Part shown: positions 30,018 to 40,652 of the stretch, piece by piece | Layout of the letters: each line of letters begins with the position of its first letter | Position numbering within the stretch: position 1 is the stretch's first letter | Source: Deinococcus taeanensis | GTDB taxonomy: Bacteria; Deinococcota; Deinococci; Deinococcales; Deinococcaceae | Length of the DNA: 64,000 bases | Direction of reading: 5' to 3' | NCBI RefSeq assembly: GCF_020229735.1 | Contig: NZ_CP083455.1 | Location: forward strand, 2,259,001-2,323,000 | Position numbers and translations under genes: made by a program | Notes under the pieces: generated by a model | The model's database searches: none | The model's input: only the letters and a program-made list of their open reading frames with translations | Told to the model about the DNA's origin: nothing

Positions 30018-32327
30018 TTATTCTTCGTCCTCTTCGGGCAGGTCACCCAGGTCAGTCACGAGGGGCGGAGTGTTGCGGTTCTTGCCGATCTCCCGGACGC
30101 GGCCACCGAAACGGGCGCGGATGTCCTCGTACATGGGGTGCGCGCGGATGTCACCCGGACGGCCCGCGGGAGCTTTGGCCTCCGCGGCCGGGGCGGGTGG
30201 TGGGGCCGGCCGGGGGGCGGGGGTGGGGCGCGCAGCGCTGTACTGCGCAAACGGCATGTCCTCCTCGGGCGGCAGGCCGTCGAGCAGGGCGGGCGCCCCG
30301 AACGCGTCCCAGTCTGGCTCCTCGGTGATGGGTTCCACGACGTACAGTTCCCGGCTGGGCGCACGGTCACCGCCCTGCGCGTCGGCGGGAGCCGGGGCGG
30401 GCTGCGTGACCCGCGTCTGGCTGGGTGGCGGCGGCCCGGGGAGGGGGGCGGCACTCACGTCATCCGGGCTGGGCGGGGGGACGCGCCGTTCAGGCAGGGG
30501 GGGTGGCAGGGTCGCCACGCTGGCCCCGCGGGAGGTGGGTGCGGCCGGCGGCGCCGCGGCGCTGCTCTCGACGGGTGCGAGGTCCGGGCCGCGCGCGCCG
30601 CTGCTGCGCCGGGGGGCGCTGCGGGCAGGGTCGAACGGCGCGATATCCGGTTGTGGGCCGGAGGGCAGCGGCTGGGCGGCCAGGGGCGCCTCGGGCGCCT
30701 GGGCTTCAGGTGTCCGGGGGTCAGGCCCCCGGGTGGCCGGCTGCTCCGGGCGGGCAAGTTCGCTCCGGGCGGGGGCCGGAATCGGTGGGGTCGCGGGGTT
30801 GAGGGCAGCGGCGGCACCCGCGTCGCCCAGGTTGGCACGCCGTGAGCCTTCCGGGGCGATCAGTTCGAAGGTGACCGGCCCGAAGACCGCCAGGACGATC
30901 CGGCCGATCTCGTCGAATTTCGCGGCGACCTGCTTGGCGTGGAAAGCGTTGCGGTCATCGTAGGTGAGGCTGACGTAGCCGGGTTCGGCGTGCTGACGCG
31001 CCGGTTTGAGAAAGGCGCGCAGCTGCAGGCTGGCCTGCCGGGTCACGTCGGCCCAGGTGCCGCCGGTGGGCGCGGGGGCCGGGGTGGTGCTGTTGGGGGC
31101 CGCGCGCGGCGTGGGGGGCGCGCGGCGCGCGCCGGGGTCGGCATCCGGGATGGGTGCGGCGGTCCGGGCGGGCTGGGCGCGCAGCGCGGCCAGTTCCTTT
31201 TCCAGGCGGGTCAGGCGGGCGCTCAGGTCGGCGGGCACCGCGGCGGCGGCGGCGGCGGCGGACGCCCCGGCCGGAGCCCCCCCGCCTGGGCTGCTGTCGG
31301 CGGCCAGCAGGGCGTGCGTGAGCGCCAGTTCGAGGCTCTGCTGGTCGGCTGCCCGCGCGAACCGGGCTTCCTGTTCGTCCAGCGCGGCCTGAAGTTTCAG
31401 CAGGCGGGGCATCTCTGCGCCCTCCAGGCGCCCTTCGGCGCTGAGTCCCAGTTCGGCGTGCAGCGCGGCGCCCAGCGCGGCCACGAGGCCCTCGACGACG
31501 GTGCGGGCGGCGAAGCCGTCGCGGTACAGGCTCGCGGCGCCGCTGAGGGCCGCGCCGGCGTCCCCGGTTACGAGGGCCGCGGCGACGGAGCGCACGCGTT
31601 CACCGGGGGGAAGCCCCAGGGCGTCCTCCACCGCGGCGCGGGTGATGGCGTTCCCGGCGGCCAGCATGCGTTCCAGGAGGCTTTCGCCGTCGCGCATGGC
31701 GCCGTCCGCGAGGCGGCCGATCAGGTGCAGGGCGTCAGCGTCGGCACGCACACCTTCGCGCTGCGTCAGGCCGGTGAGTTTCCCGGCGATCTCCTCCGGG
31801 GTCAGGCGGCGGAAGCGGTAGTGCTGGCAGCGTGACAGGATGGTGGGGATGATCTTTTCCGGTTCGGTGGTCGCCAGGATGAAGATCACGTGCCCGGGTG
31901 GTTCCTCCAGGGTTTTGAGCAGCGCGTTGAACGCCGCGCGGCTCATCATGTGCGCCTCGTCGAGGATGTAGATCTTCTTGCCGCCGCGCATGGCGGCCAG
32001 GCCGACTTTCTCACGCAGGTCGCGGACGTCGTCCACGCTGTTGTTGCTGGCGGCGTCGATCTCCATGACGTCCGGGTGCGACCCGGCGCGCACCGCGAGG
32101 CAGCTGTCGCACTCCCCGCAGGGGCGGGGCATCGGGCCGCTGCAGTTGGCGGTCATGGCGATCAGGCGGGCGGTGGTGGTCTTGCCGACGCCGCGCGGGC
32201 CGCTGAACAGGTAGGCGTGCCCCACGCGGCCCTGTTCCAGCGCGGCGCGCAGGACGTCCTTGACGTGTTCCTGCCCGACCACGTCCTCCCAGCGCACGGG
32301 CCGCGCCCGCTGGTAGATGGCGCTCAC
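30018..32327 (-). CDS. dnaX: DNA polymerase III subunit gamma/tau
   Basis: A 769-residue clamp-loader ATPase. Walker A is GPRGVGKTT (about 39-47), the zinc-binding cysteines lie at NCSGPMPRPCGECDSC (about 63-78), Walker B and DEAH are in KKIYILDEAH, and the sensor 1 region is LATTEPEK. Residues about 350-430 and 520-700 are long, Pro/Ala-rich and low complexity, typical of tau. No run of five or more identical A or T bases was found, so no obvious dnaX slippage site is present. The start is GTG 32327 with GGAG 5 nt upstream. Confidence 0.95.
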   Translation of the reverse strand: MSAIYQRARPVRWEDVVGQEHVKDVLRAALEQGRVGHAYLFSGPRGVGKTTTARLIAMTANCSGPMPRPCGECDSCLAVRAGSHPDVMEIDAASNNSVDDVRDLREKVGLAAMRGGKKIYILDEAHMMSRAAFNALLKTLEEPPGHVIFILATTEPEKIIPTILSRCQHYRFRRLTPEEIAGKLTGLTQREGVRADADALHLIGRLADGAMRDGESLLERMLAAGNAITRAAVEDALGLPPGERVRSVAAALVTGDAGAALSGAASLYRDGFAARTVVEGLVAALGAALHAELGLSAEGRLEGAEMPRLLKLQAALDEQEARFARAADQQSLELALTHALLAADSSPGGGAPAGASAAAAAAAVPADLSARLTRLEKELAALRAQPARTAAPIPDADPGARRAPPTPRAAPNSTTPAPAPTGGTWADVTRQASLQLRAFLKPARQHAEPGYVSLTYDDRNAFHAKQVAAKFDEIGRIVLAVFGPVTFELIAPEGSRRANLGDAGAAAALNPATPPIPAPARSELARPEQPATRGPDPRTPEAQAPEAPLAAQPLPSGPQPDIAPFDPARSAPRRSSGARGPDLAPVESSAAAPPAAPTSRGASVATLPPPLPERRVPPPSPDDVSAAPLPGPPPPSQTRVTQPAPAPADAQGGDRAPSRELYVVEPITEEPDWDAFGAPALLDGLPPEEDMPFAQYSAARPTPAPRPAPPPAPAAEAKAPAGRPGDIRAHPMYEDIRARFGGRVREIGKNRNTPPLVTDLGDLPEEDEE

Positions 32328-32510
32328 GCCCGCTCCGGGGCAGGGTTCTGAAGGGATGAGGCTGTGGGCTGCCGGACGAGAGGAGCGTCACATCTGTTCG
32401 CCCCGGACCTTCTTTGCATCACCACACGCCGCTTCACCTGATCATTGTAGAGCCCTGCCTTGCGGCCGCGCCGTGAGTCAGGCACCTCGCGGGACGCCCA
32501 GGCCGGTGAA

Positions 32511-32545
32511 GGAAAACGGACCCGGGGCCAGGCCCGCCGGTCCGT
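32511..32545 (-). terminator. rho-independent terminator of the malic enzyme gene
   Basis: ACGGACC and GGTCCGT form a stem on the minus strand, followed by TTTTCCTT, just after the malic enzyme stop. Confidence 0.65.
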
Positions 32546-32562
32546 TCCCGGGTGAGGGCCGT

Positions 32563-34296
32563 TCAGGTGCGGCGCAGCGGCAGGTAGCGGGGTTCCCAGG
32601 CGCGGTCGCGGATGACCGCTTCGAGTTCCTCACGGGTCATGTTGCGAATGCGGCGCTCGGCGCAGACCCCGTCACGGATGGCCTGCAGGGCCACGTTCAC
32701 GGCCACCTGAATGCTGAGTTCGCGCAGGTCGCCGATGGGCGGGTAGACCCGCTCGCCGTACCGCTGCGTGAACGCGGCGAGGGTACGGGCGGCTTCCATG
32801 ACCATGTTGTCGGTGATCTCGCGGGCGCGGCTGGCGATGGCGCCGAAGCCCAGGCCGGGGAAGATGAAGGCGTTGTTGCCCTGCCCGACCGGATAGCGTT
32901 TCCCTTCGTACTCCACGTCTGGAAAGGGACTGCCGGACGCAATGATCGCGCCGCCCTTCGTCCAGTGAATCACGTCGGCGGGGCGGGCCTCGACGTGACT
33001 GCTGGGGTTGCTCAGCGGGAACACGATGGGGCGGGGCGTGTGGGCCAGCATCGCCTCGATGCTCTCCTGCCGGAACAGCCCGGGGACCCCCGTGAAGCCC
33101 AGCAGGGTGGTGGCGCCGCTGTTCACGATCACGTCGTGCATGCTGGGGTACTCGCCGGCAAAGGTCCAGCCCGCGATGTCTTCAGGGCGGCGCACGAAGC
33201 TCAGCTGCTGTTCTTCCAGGTCCGGCTGGCCGTCCATGAGCAGGCCGTGGCGGTCCACGACGAACACCCGGGCGTTCGCCTGCCCGGCGCTCAGGCCTTC
33301 GGCCATCAGGCCCTGACGGATGGCCATGGCCACGCCAATACCGGCCGCGCCCGCGCCGGCGATCACGAACACCTGGTCCTGCAGGCGTTCGCCTTTGATC
33401 TGCGTGGCGCGCATCAGCCCGGCCAGGGCCATGGCGCCGGTGCCCTGGATGTCGTCGTTGAAGCTGGGCACCACGCGCCGGTAACGGTCGAGCACGCGGA
33501 AGGCGGTGCCGCGGCTGAAGTCCTCCCACTGAATGATCGCCTTGGGGTAGCGCTGCGCCACGGCCTCCACGAACGCGTCCAGGAACGCGTCGTACGCCGC
33601 GCCGGTCAGGCGTTTGTGGTGCACGCCCAGGTACAGCGGATCGTCGATGAGGTCCTGGCGGTTGGTGCCCACGTCGAGTTCCACAGGCAGGGTCTTGTCG
33701 GGGCCGACGCCGCCCGCCGCGGTGTACAGGCTGAGTTTCCCGATGCTGATCGCCATGCCGCCGAAACCCTGATCCCCGATGCCCAGGATGGCGCTGGAAT
33801 CGGTGGCCACGATCATGCGGACGTCGTTCACGGTGACGTTCTCCAGCATGTCCTCCACCCGGTCGATGTCGCCGGTGCTGACCGTGAAGCCGCGCGGGTA
33901 GCGGTAGTTGCTGGAGTAGTGCCGCACGGCCTCGCCCACGGTGGGCGTGTAGATGATGGGCAGCATCTCCTCCAGGTGATCTTCGAGGATGGCGTAGAAC
34001 AGCACCTCGTTGCGGTCCTGAAGGGCGCGCAGGTACTCGTGTTTCTCAAGGTCGGTGCTGCACTTGAGGTACCGCAGGTAGGTGCGTTCCTTCTGCTCGT
34101 CGAAGGTGCTGGTGTGCGGCGGAATCAGGCCTTCGAGATCCAGTTCACGGCGCTCCTGGGGCGTGAAGGCCGTGGTCTTGTTCAGCAGCGGGTTTTGCAG
34201 CAGGGCCAGTCCCGTGACGTTGACAGTGATGTAACGCTGACCCTGATCGTCGCGTTTCACGTCGTAGTACCGGGAGACGGGAAGGGATTTCGGCAT
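32563..34296 (-). CDS. maeA: NAD-dependent malic enzyme
   Basis: A 577-residue enzyme of the large-subunit malic enzyme group. It has [29 protein letters not shown] (malate site) and a Rossmann loop [16 protein letters not shown]. It oxidatively decarboxylates malate to pyruvate. The size and motif set match SfcA/MaeA rather than the MaeB type. The start ATG 34296 follows TATGCT by 8 nt. Confidence 0.93.
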   Translation of the reverse strand: MPKSLPVSRYYDVKRDDQGQRYITVNVTGLALLQNPLLNKTTAFTPQERRELDLEGLIPPHTSTFDEQKERTYLRYLKCSTDLEKHEYLRALQDRNEVLFYAILEDHLEEMLPIIYTPTVGEAVRHYSSNYRYPRGFTVSTGDIDRVEDMLENVTVNDVRMIVATDSSAILGIGDQGFGGMAISIGKLSLYTAAGGVGPDKTLPVELDVGTNRQDLIDDPLYLGVHHKRLTGAAYDAFLDAFVEAVAQRYPKAIIQWEDFSRGTAFRVLDRYRRVVPSFNDDIQGTGAMALAGLMRATQIKGERLQDQVFVIAGAGAAGIGVAMAIRQGLMAEGLSAGQANARVFVVDRHGLLMDGQPDLEEQQLSFVRRPEDIAGWTFAGEYPSMHDVIVNSGATTLLGFTGVPGLFRQESIEAMLAHTPRPIVFPLSNPSSHVEARPADVIHWTKGGAIIASGSPFPDVEYEGKRYPVGQGNNAFIFPGLGFGAIASRAREITDNMVMEAARTLAAFTQRYGERVYPPIGDLRELSIQVAVNVALQAIRDGVCAERRIRNMTREELEAVIRDRAWEPRYLPLRRT

Positions 34297-34304
34297 GACG
34301 CTCC

Positions 34305-34310
34305 AGCATA
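34305..34310 (-). promoter_or_regulatory. -10 box of leaderless promoter (maeA)
   Basis: TATGCT on the minus strand with 8 nt to ATG 34296; the spacing is at the long end for this window, and GGAG in the gap could also act as a weak Shine-Dalgarno sequence. Confidence 0.4.
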
Positions 34311-34423
34311 GCGGCCCCGGCCCGGACCGGGTTCAGGCCTGAGGCGTACGAAAGGCACACTGCCGCGCCAGCGCGCGGGCGTCTCAGTTCAGCGCGTGAA
34401 CAGAAGGGAGGCGCAAAGCGCGT

Positions 34424-34846
34424 TCAGTCCGGCGCCCGGCCGGCCCAGCGCGCGCGGAGCGTGTCGAAACCCGCGTCAATGCGCGCCTGGGGCAGCACCA
34501 TCTGCGTGGTGTGCCCCCGCCCGATCTCATCGCCCAGCTCGTTCACCGCCACCATGCTCGCCACGATCCGGCGGCCGTCCATGCGTTCAAAGGTGGCGGT
34601 GACGGTGACCTGCATGCCGGGCAGGGCGGACGCCGTGTGCGTGACGTCCACCTGCGTGCCGATGCCGCCCTCACCGTCCTCCAGGAACGGCAGGATGATC
34701 TTGCGGCCCGCCTCCTCGAAGTGCCGGGCCATCCAGTACGTGGCGTACACGGGGTGCAGGCGGCCCAGTTCCCCGAAGTTCACGGTCATCTCGTCGGTGA
34801 CGGTCACGGTCAGGGTCCGGGTGAACCCCTCAGGAATGACTTGCAT
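34424..34846 (-). CDS. hotdog-fold thioesterase (FlK-like)
   Basis: A 140-residue protein resembling the fluoroacetyl-CoA thioesterase group: [18 protein letters not shown] and [27 protein letters not shown] are typical of the single-hotdog fold in this family. Related proteins hydrolyse short acyl-CoA esters; the substrate is unknown. The start follows TAGCCT by 6 nt. Confidence 0.75.
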   Translation of the reverse strand: MQVIPEGFTRTLTVTVTDEMTVNFGELGRLHPVYATYWMARHFEEAGRKIILPFLEDGEGGIGTQVDVTHTASALPGMQVTVTATFERMDGRRIVASMVAVNELGDEIGRGHTTQMVLPQARIDAGFDTLRARWAGRAPD

Positions 34847-34852
34847 GCCGGC

Positions 34853-34858
34853 AGGCTA
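34853..34858 (-). promoter_or_regulatory. -10 box of leaderless promoter (thioesterase)
   Basis: TAGCCT on the minus strand with 6 nt to ATG 34846. Confidence 0.5.
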
Positions 34859-34923
34859 ACAGGGGCGCTGCACTATGGGTAAAGCGTTAATCCGGATTGA
34901 CGGACACGCCCGGAGGGGGCCCC

Positions 34924-34929
34924 TACACT
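34924..34929 (+). promoter_or_regulatory. -10 box of leaderless promoter (YihY gene)
   Basis: TACACT with 6 nt to ATG 34936. TTGACG at 34897-34902 is a -35 candidate but its spacing of 21 bp is long. Confidence 0.55.
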
Positions 34930-34935
34930 GCCGGA

Positions 34936-36105
34936 ATGAGGCTCAAGCCTGCGGATCTGTTCACCCTGCTGCGCGAGGCGTTCCTGGCCTTCGGGCAGGA
35001 CAAGGCCCCACGACTGTCGGCCGCCATCGCCTACTACGCGATGTTCAGCGTGGCGCCGCTGCTGCTGCTGGCCGTGGCGGTCGCGGGACAGTTCCTCTCG
35101 AATTCCGCCGTGCTTGACCAGCTGTTCGGACCGTCTGGCCTGATCGCGCAGAATCTCGGTACGGACGCCGCCGGGTTTCTGCGCGGCCTGATCAAACCCG
35201 AAACGCTGCACAAGGGCAGCCTCGTGGCGACCATCGCGGGCTTCGTGACCCTGTTCATGGGGGCGACCGGCCTGTTCGTGCAGCTGCAGGACGCCCTGAA
35301 CTCCATGTGGGGCGCGGACCCTGCGCCGCCTCACGGCTTCATCAACATCCTGTGGACCCGCGTGAAATCGTTCCTGCTGATCCTGGGAATCGGACTGCTC
35401 CTGATCGTGTTCCTGGGTCTGAACACGTACCTGTCCGCCATCGCGCAGAGCCTCGGCGACCGGATCGGGGCGGGCGCGTTCCTGGTGCGCATCGGCACGG
35501 CACTCCTGTCCTCCCTGTTCCTCACCCCGGTGTTCGCCGGAATCTACAAGGTGCTGCCCGACGTGAAACTGGAATGGCAGGAAGTGTGGGTGGGCGGAGC
35601 GTTCACCGCGGCGCTGTTCACGCTGGGGCAGCTGGGCATCGGGCTGTACCTGGGGCAGGCGGCGCCCGGCAGTGCCTTTGGCGCCGCGGCGACCCTGATC
35701 GTGCTGCTGCTGTGGATCTACTACTCCGCGATGATCTTCTTCTTCGGGGCGGAAGTTACGTGGGTGTACTCCCAGAAGTTCGGAACGCATGCGGGCGGCG
35801 CGGCGAACACCGCGAAGAAGCAGGCGCTGGCCGCGCAGGGCGTGGACATCGACACGACCGAGAGCGAGCAGGAACGCGCAGCGAAAGAAAGCGCCGACCG
35901 GCCCGTGCAGGACTCACGCGGCCGGGTCCTGGGCCTGCCGCTTCCGAAGGTGCCGCGCATGCTGCCAAGGGTCGCCCGTCACGGCGAGGGCCGGGTGCTG
36001 CCCAGTGTGCGCGGCACGCTGTGGAACGCCCTGACGGCGGCGCTGGCCGTGCCGGCCGTGATCGTGCTGCGCGTGCTCGGCCTGACTGGTGGCCCGAAGC
36101 GCTGA
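34936..36105 (+). CDS. YihY/BrkB-family membrane protein
   Basis: A 389-residue protein with about six membrane segments in residues 30-275 and the family signature [20 protein letters not shown] near the N-terminus plus [19 protein letters not shown] at the end of the membrane domain. Function in the family is unclear. The C-terminal part (about 290-389) is a charged cytoplasmic tail with a final hydrophobic segment that is longer than usual. Followed by about 265 bases without a gene. Confidence 0.85.
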   Translation: MRLKPADLFTLLREAFLAFGQDKAPRLSAAIAYYAMFSVAPLLLLAVAVAGQFLSNSAVLDQLFGPSGLIAQNLGTDAAGFLRGLIKPETLHKGSLVATIAGFVTLFMGATGLFVQLQDALNSMWGADPAPPHGFINILWTRVKSFLLILGIGLLLIVFLGLNTYLSAIAQSLGDRIGAGAFLVRIGTALLSSLFLTPVFAGIYKVLPDVKLEWQEVWVGGAFTAALFTLGQLGIGLYLGQAAPGSAFGAAATLIVLLLWIYYSAMIFFFGAEVTWVYSQKFGTHAGGAANTAKKQALAAQGVDIDTTESEQERAAKESADRPVQDSRGRVLGLPLPKVPRMLPRVARHGEGRVLPSVRGTLWNALTAALAVPAVIVLRVLGLTGGPKR

Positions 36106-36370
36106 GCCCGCCCGGCTCACCCGGCAGGGCGCGTGGGGCGCAATTCCGCTGTTGTCAGGACGGTTAGTGGCTGGTAGCGAGAAGTCAACCCGTGGTCGTG
36201 CAAACAGGAGGAGAAACCCACCGGCTCGGCCCCACAGCTCCAGGACGCCTCAAGGAATACGGCGGGACAGGACACCGGAGCGCGATCAGGAGAGTAGGCC
36301 GGCCGCGTGAGGGCGGGCCGTGGGTGGGCCGCCAGCCCCAGCCTGAACCGCGCAGGCCGTGCACGACTGA

Positions 36371-37084
36371 TCAGTTCAGCTGGACCGGGTAGGGCAGTGT
36401 TCCCTCGTAGATGGCGCGGCCCACGATGGCGCCCTCAATGCGCTCCTCCCGGAGCAGCTGGACGTCCTCCACGTTCGCCACGCCGCCCCCCACGATCAGC
36501 GTGTTCGTCCACAACTGACGCACCTGCCGCATCAGGTCACGGTCCAGGCCCCGCAGGGTGCCGTCCCGCGTGACGTCCGTGAAGATCAGGGTTTCCAGGC
36601 CTGCGCCGGCCAGAGCTGGCGTCAGGTCGGCGACCATGACGCCGCTGCCCTGCGCCCAGCCGTGTGTGGCCACCTCCAGGCCCCGGGCGTCCAGACTCAC
36701 GACCACCCGCTCCGGGCCGTGCGCGGCAATCAGGTCCCGCACGAGTTCCGGCTGCTGCACGGCGGCCGTGCCGATCACCACGCGCTCCACCCCCAGTTGC
36801 AGCAGGTCCTCGGCCGCCTCGCGGCTGCGGATGCCGCCGCCGACCTCCACGGGCACGCCCAGGTCCGCGGTGATGGCGCGGATCACGGCGCGGTTCTCAC
36901 CGCGGCCTGTGGCGGCGTCCAGGTCCACGAGGTGCACCAGTCCGGCGCCCAGGTTCACCCAGTGGCGCGCGGCGTCCAGCGGCGAGTCGAAGTACACGGT
37001 CTCACGGTCCGGGTCGCCTTCAAACAGGCGCACGGCGCGGCCGGACTGGATGTCCACGCAGGGAATGATCAGCGGAGCACTCAT
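36371..37084 (-). CDS. hisA: phosphoribosylformimino-5-aminoimidazole carboxamide ribotide isomerase
   Basis: A 237-residue TIM barrel with the HisA pattern: [17 protein letters not shown] at the N-terminus, [17 protein letters not shown], and the second catalytic aspartate in [12 protein letters not shown]. It catalyses the fourth step of histidine synthesis. No other his genes are adjacent. The ATG at 37084 follows TATCCT by 7 nt, and the gene is divergent from a GT4 glycosyltransferase. Confidence 0.95.
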   Translation of the reverse strand: MSAPLIIPCVDIQSGRAVRLFEGDPDRETVYFDSPLDAARHWVNLGAGLVHLVDLDAATGRGENRAVIRAITADLGVPVEVGGGIRSREAAEDLLQLGVERVVIGTAAVQQPELVRDLIAAHGPERVVVSLDARGLEVATHGWAQGSGVMVADLTPALAGAGLETLIFTDVTRDGTLRGLDRDLMRQVRQLWTNTLIVGGGVANVEDVQLLREERIEGAIVGRAIYEGTLPYPVQLN

Positions 37085-37091
37085 GAAGCAC

Positions 37092-37097
37092 AGGATA
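37092..37097 (-). promoter_or_regulatory. -10 box of leaderless promoter (hisA)
   Basis: TATCCT on the minus strand with 7 nt to ATG 37084. Confidence 0.55.
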
Positions 37098-37130
37098 CGG
37101 GGGCGGGTCGCGCGCGCGGAGCGGGGAGGC

Positions 37131-37136
37131 TACACT
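37131..37136 (+). promoter_or_regulatory. -10 box of leaderless promoter (GT4 gene)
   Basis: TACACT with 6 nt to GTG 37143. Confidence 0.55.
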
Positions 37137-37142
37137 GCGCGC

Positions 37143-38291
37143 GTGCGCGTCGGGATTGTCACTGCCACCTACCTGCCGTCCCGGAACGGGGTGGCGACCA
37201 GCACCGCTCTGTTCGCCCGGGGGTTGCGTGACCGGGGGCATGAGGTGCGGCTCTTCGCGCCCCGTCACCCGCTGATGCCGCCGCACGAGGAGGGCGTGTA
37301 CCGCCTGAATTCCTCGTTCGCGGGTGCGCGGGCGCTCGGCGCCCCGGCGGACTATCCGGTGATGCTGGCGCCGGGGCCGGTGCTCACGTCCCGCCTGCCG
37401 CTGCGGGATCTGGACGTGCTGCACACCATGCATCCGTTTCTGGCGGGGCAGCTGGCCCTGAAGTGGTCGCGGCTGTCGGGCGCGCCGGTGGTGTACACGG
37501 CGCACACGCAGTACGACCAGTACCTGCACTACGCGCCGATGCCCCGGCGGGTGGGGCGCGCAGTGCTGCGCCCGCACGTGAGTGCCTTCGCGCGCCGCGT
37601 GGACGCCGTGCTCGCCCCAGGGCGGGCGATGGTGGTGATGCTGCGCGAGTACGGGTTTGGTGGTCCGGTGGGCCTGCTGCCCAATCCGGTGGATCTCGCG
37701 TCATTCCGCGCGGCGGGGGGGGAGGCGTTCCGCGCGCAGTACCACGTGCCGGCCAGCGCGCCACTGGTGGTGTCGCTGGGGCGTCTGGCGCCGGAGAAGA
37801 ATCTGGACGTGATGCTGCGCGCGTTCAGTCAGGCGCGCGCCAGCCGGCCGGACCTGCGGCTGCTGGTGGTCGGGGACGGCCCCAGCCGCGAACTGCTGGA
37901 ACGGAACACGCCGGACGGAGTGGCGTTCACCGGACCGGTGCCGTACGCGCGGGTGCCTGAGGCGCTCGCTGCGGCAGATGTGTTCCTGACCGCCAGTACC
38001 AGTGAGGTGCTCCCCATGAGCATGATTGAGGCGCTCGCCGCGGGCGCGCCGCTGGTGGCTGCGCTCAGTCCCGCCGCGCTGGACCTGATCGAGGAAGGTG
38101 TGAACGGCACGGTGCGTGACGCCACGCCCGAAGCCCTGGCGAGCGGCCTGCTGGATACGCTGATGCCAGGGCGCCTGCCGGCCCTTCAGGCGGGAGCGCG
38201 GGCCAGTGCGGCGCGGTACGACCTGCCGGTGCGCGCCGCGGCGCTGGAGGCAGTGTACGAACAGGTTCTGCGGCGCCGGCGCCGCGCCTGA
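37143..38291 (+). CDS. family 4 glycosyltransferase
   Basis: A 382-residue GT-B protein starting at GTG 37143. The N-terminal domain has [19 protein letters not shown], and the nucleotide-sugar site has [18 protein letters not shown] and a GT4 EX7E-like region [17 protein letters not shown]. Similar enzymes transfer glucose or mannose to diacylglycerol or other lipids, so a glycolipid role is possible. It is divergent from hisA. The tRNA-Leu terminator follows on the opposite strand. Confidence 0.88.
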   Translation: MRVGIVTATYLPSRNGVATSTALFARGLRDRGHEVRLFAPRHPLMPPHEEGVYRLNSSFAGARALGAPADYPVMLAPGPVLTSRLPLRDLDVLHTMHPFLAGQLALKWSRLSGAPVVYTAHTQYDQYLHYAPMPRRVGRAVLRPHVSAFARRVDAVLAPGRAMVVMLREYGFGGPVGLLPNPVDLASFRAAGGEAFRAQYHVPASAPLVVSLGRLAPEKNLDVMLRAFSQARASRPDLRLLVVGDGPSRELLERNTPDGVAFTGPVPYARVPEALAAADVFLTASTSEVLPMSMIEALAAGAPLVAALSPAALDLIEEGVNGTVRDATPEALASGLLDTLMPGRLPALQAGARASAARYDLPVRAAALEAVYEQVLRRRRRA

Positions 38292-38354
38292 ACCCCGGCA
38301 GGGACCCCGGAGGCCAGATCGCCCGGCTCTCAGCGCGGCCACGGGCGGCACAGA

Positions 38355-38386
38355 CAAGAAGACCCTGGCATTTCAGCCAGGGTCTC
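38355..38386 (-). terminator. rho-independent terminator of tRNA-Leu
   Basis: AGACCCTGGC and GCCAGGGTCT form a 10-bp stem with a 6-nt loop, followed on the minus strand by TTCTTGT. It lies just after the tRNA-Leu 3' end. Confidence 0.75.
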
Positions 38387-38391
38387 CATTG

Positions 38392-38477
<86 letters not shown>

Positions 38478-38639
38478 CACCTTGGTAATTCTTGCCCGCG
38501 CCTCGCAGCGCGTTTCAGGGCTCGCTCACTTTATAGGCGAGTGCCGGAACTGTCAACTCCCCGCCCCCCAGGCCCACTGGACCCCCACGGGAAAACCGCG
38601 CCTGGGGAGGCCCCGGGCGCGGTTGCAACGAGCGCCGGA

Positions 38640-39443
38640 TCAGGCGACCGGCTCGCCCCGTTCACGCAGCCGTTCGGCGAGCTTGCCCGGCTCGAACAGG
38701 CTCGCGCCCTCACCGTAACGGGCCTTCACCGCCCGGTTCAGCAGCCACACGGCGCCCAGCACGCCCGCCAGGCTGATAAGCAGGCCCGGCACGCGCATCA
38801 GGGCGTTCACCTCGGCCACCTGCGCATTGAAGGCGTCCGTGCCGAACTTCGCAGTCACCCGGCTGTAATTCACGGCGCTGTTCACCACCCCACCGATCAG
38901 GTCCACCACGGCGAACACCACGGTCCCCAGCACCAGCCCGCGGTGAACGCCCGGGTCGCGCATGGCCGCCTGCGTGGCGGCGCGGTGCTCCGGGCTCTCC
39001 CCGATGGAGCTGGCGTCAATAAACACCCGGAACAGCGGCACGCTGGTCGCGGCGCTCAGCAGGAACAGCACGCCCGTCAGGTACGAGCGGGCGCTGTCCT
39101 TCACGGCGTACCAGAAGCCGTCCACGTACCAGAAGGCCAGCGCGCCGCTCAGCAGCGCGCCCGCCCCGCCGATCAGGGCCACAGGACTCACGTTGCGGTT
39201 CACGGCGAGGTCCCACACGACGTACCCGACGGGAATCAGCGCCGCCAGCAGGTACGCGCGGATGTTCCCGGCCGTGCCGCCGCCGAAGACCTGCTCGGCA
39301 ATGCTGATGCCGCTGCCCAGGATGTTCGGACTGAGAATCATGATCGGAATCAGCAGCGTGAAGATCAGGTCCCAGACGGTCTTGGGCACGCGGGTTTTCC
39401 GGGCGGGCGTGGGGGTGGGGGCCGCTTGGCTCATGTGGGGCAT
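38640..39443 (-). CDS. VC0807-family membrane protein
   Basis: A 267-residue protein with about six hydrophobic segments, including VWDLIFTLLIPIMILSPNIL and PLFRVFIDASSIGES, that resembles the uncharacterised VC0807 family. Start ATG 39443 has AGGTG 5 nt upstream; ATG 39434 is an alternative. Its function is unknown. Confidence 0.72.
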   Translation of the reverse strand: MPHMSQAAPTPTPARKTRVPKTVWDLIFTLLIPIMILSPNILGSGISIAEQVFGGGTAGNIRAYLLAALIPVGYVVWDLAVNRNVSPVALIGGAGALLSGALAFWYVDGFWYAVKDSARSYLTGVLFLLSAATSVPLFRVFIDASSIGESPEHRAATQAAMRDPGVHRGLVLGTVVFAVVDLIGGVVNSAVNYSRVTAKFGTDAFNAQVAEVNALMRVPGLLISLAGVLGAVWLLNRAVKARYGEGASLFEPGKLAERLRERGEPVA

Positions 39444-39506
39444 TCTCTCACCTGCGGGTGAGGAGTGACGCAGCGCCCCGGGCGGCAACGTGAACCGCCC
39501 AGCGGG

Positions 39507-39512
39507 TACGCT
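39507..39512 (+). promoter_or_regulatory. -10 box of leaderless promoter (decayed chrA)
   Basis: TACGCT with 7 nt to ATG 39520, so the promoter looks intact although the gene is not. Confidence 0.45.
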
Positions 39513-39519
39513 GCCGGGC

Positions 39520-40185
39520 ATGCACGTTCTGGAGGTGGTCCTGGTGTTTCTGCGCCTGGGCCTCACGAGTTCTGGCGGGCCCGTCGCGCACCCCGGGTGC
39601 CTCGAGAGGCGGCCGCCACCTGCAACGGCCTACGCGCAGCGGGTGGCGGCCGCGCATTTCCTGCCGGAGCCCAGCAGTTCGCAGGGGGGCGTCACGTTTC
39701 CCAGCGCGGTGCTGATGGCCACACTGGCTGTCACGCTGACCGGGCAGGACGTGGGCGGCACTGGCTGGCTGCCCGGCCTGAGGCTTGTGGCGGTGGTGGC
39801 GCAGCCTGTGACGGGCATGTGGTCGGCGCTGGTCACGGACCGCGTACGGGCGGGCCTGCCGCCACGCCCAGCGTCAGGCCTGCTTGGTCCTGCCAGGCGC
39901 CGCGCTGCTGGAAGAAGGCTTTCTCCCGGCCCTGCACCTGGGCGCAGACATGGGCGCTGCTGGGCACACTGGGCATGTTCCTGCCCGGCGCGGCGCGCGG
40001 GCCGCGCTGGCGGGCGTGGTGTGGCTGCCGATCTCAGCGCTGGACACGCCGGTCTTCACGGGAGCTGCGCGCAGCCCGTGGGATCTGGCGCTGGTAACGC
40101 TGGGCGACGCGGCCCTGCCAGCAGGCCGGATGCGGCGTGGGCAGTGGTGCTGGTCAGCGCTGCGCTGGGGTGGGTCCTGACCCCC
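39520..40185 (+). pseudogene. chromate transporter (ChrA) pseudogene
   Basis: From ATG 39520 the first frame reads like ChrA (VFLRLGLTSSGGPVAH, then FLPEPSSSQGG and FPSAVLMATLA), but a segment between SSQ and FPS is missing, and tyrosines and glycines of the motif have changed. Around 39870 similarity moves to another frame (LALVTLG, ALAGVVWLPISALDTPVFTGAARSP), and it ends in the first frame again (AWAVVLVSAALGWVL). At least two frameshifts and deletions are needed, and it is shorter than an intact ChrA (about 380-400 residues). Still, the leaderless promoter is present. It ends just before the opposite-strand gene at 40224. Confidence 0.72.
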
Positions 40186-40223
40186 TGGAAGCTGCCCCGG
40201 GTGGACCAACCGGGGCCGTGCGG

Positions 40224-40652
40224 TTACTCCAGGACGAAACGCAGGCCTTCTTCGAAGGTGACGCGCTGCACGTCCGTGCGGGAGACCACGACGTTGCGCC
40301 GCCACGGCATCCATTCGGTCTGGCCCTGGGCGCTGCGCAGGAATCCGCGCACGCCGACCTCCACGTACCGGGCCTCCCGACTCAGCAGCGCGGCCAGTGC
40401 GGCGCGCACGGCGTCCGGGTCGCTCAGCGGGCCGGTCAGGCGGGCGGCGGGCACCCCGGCGTCCGGGTCAGGCACGGCGGCACGGTCGGGACGGGTCGGG
40501 CTGGGGTGCGGGCGGTACAGGTCCACGGTGAAGCCGGGCAGGACGAGCAGGGCGGCGCGCGCCTGCGCTTCGGGCAGGGGCTGGGTGAAGGTGACGTGCA
40601 TGTCCAGCTCGAAGCCGCGCTTGCCTTTGTCGGTGCGGGTGGACTGCGTCAC
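40224..40652 (-). CDS. hypothetical protein
   Basis: A 142-residue protein with no family that I recognise. It is largely alpha/beta in appearance without a signal peptide or membrane segment; the repeated RxxxxV and YVEVGVRGFL segments suggest a compact globular fold. It overlaps the DinB gene by 4 nt at its start and ends after the chrA remnant. Probable operon with the DinB gene. Confidence 0.6.
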   Translation of the reverse strand: MTQSTRTDKGKRGFELDMHVTFTQPLPEAQARAALLVLPGFTVDLYRPHPSPTRPDRAAVPDPDAGVPAARLTGPLSDPDAVRAALAALLSREARYVEVGVRGFLRSAQGQTEWMPWRRNVVVSRTDVQRVTFEEGLRFVLE

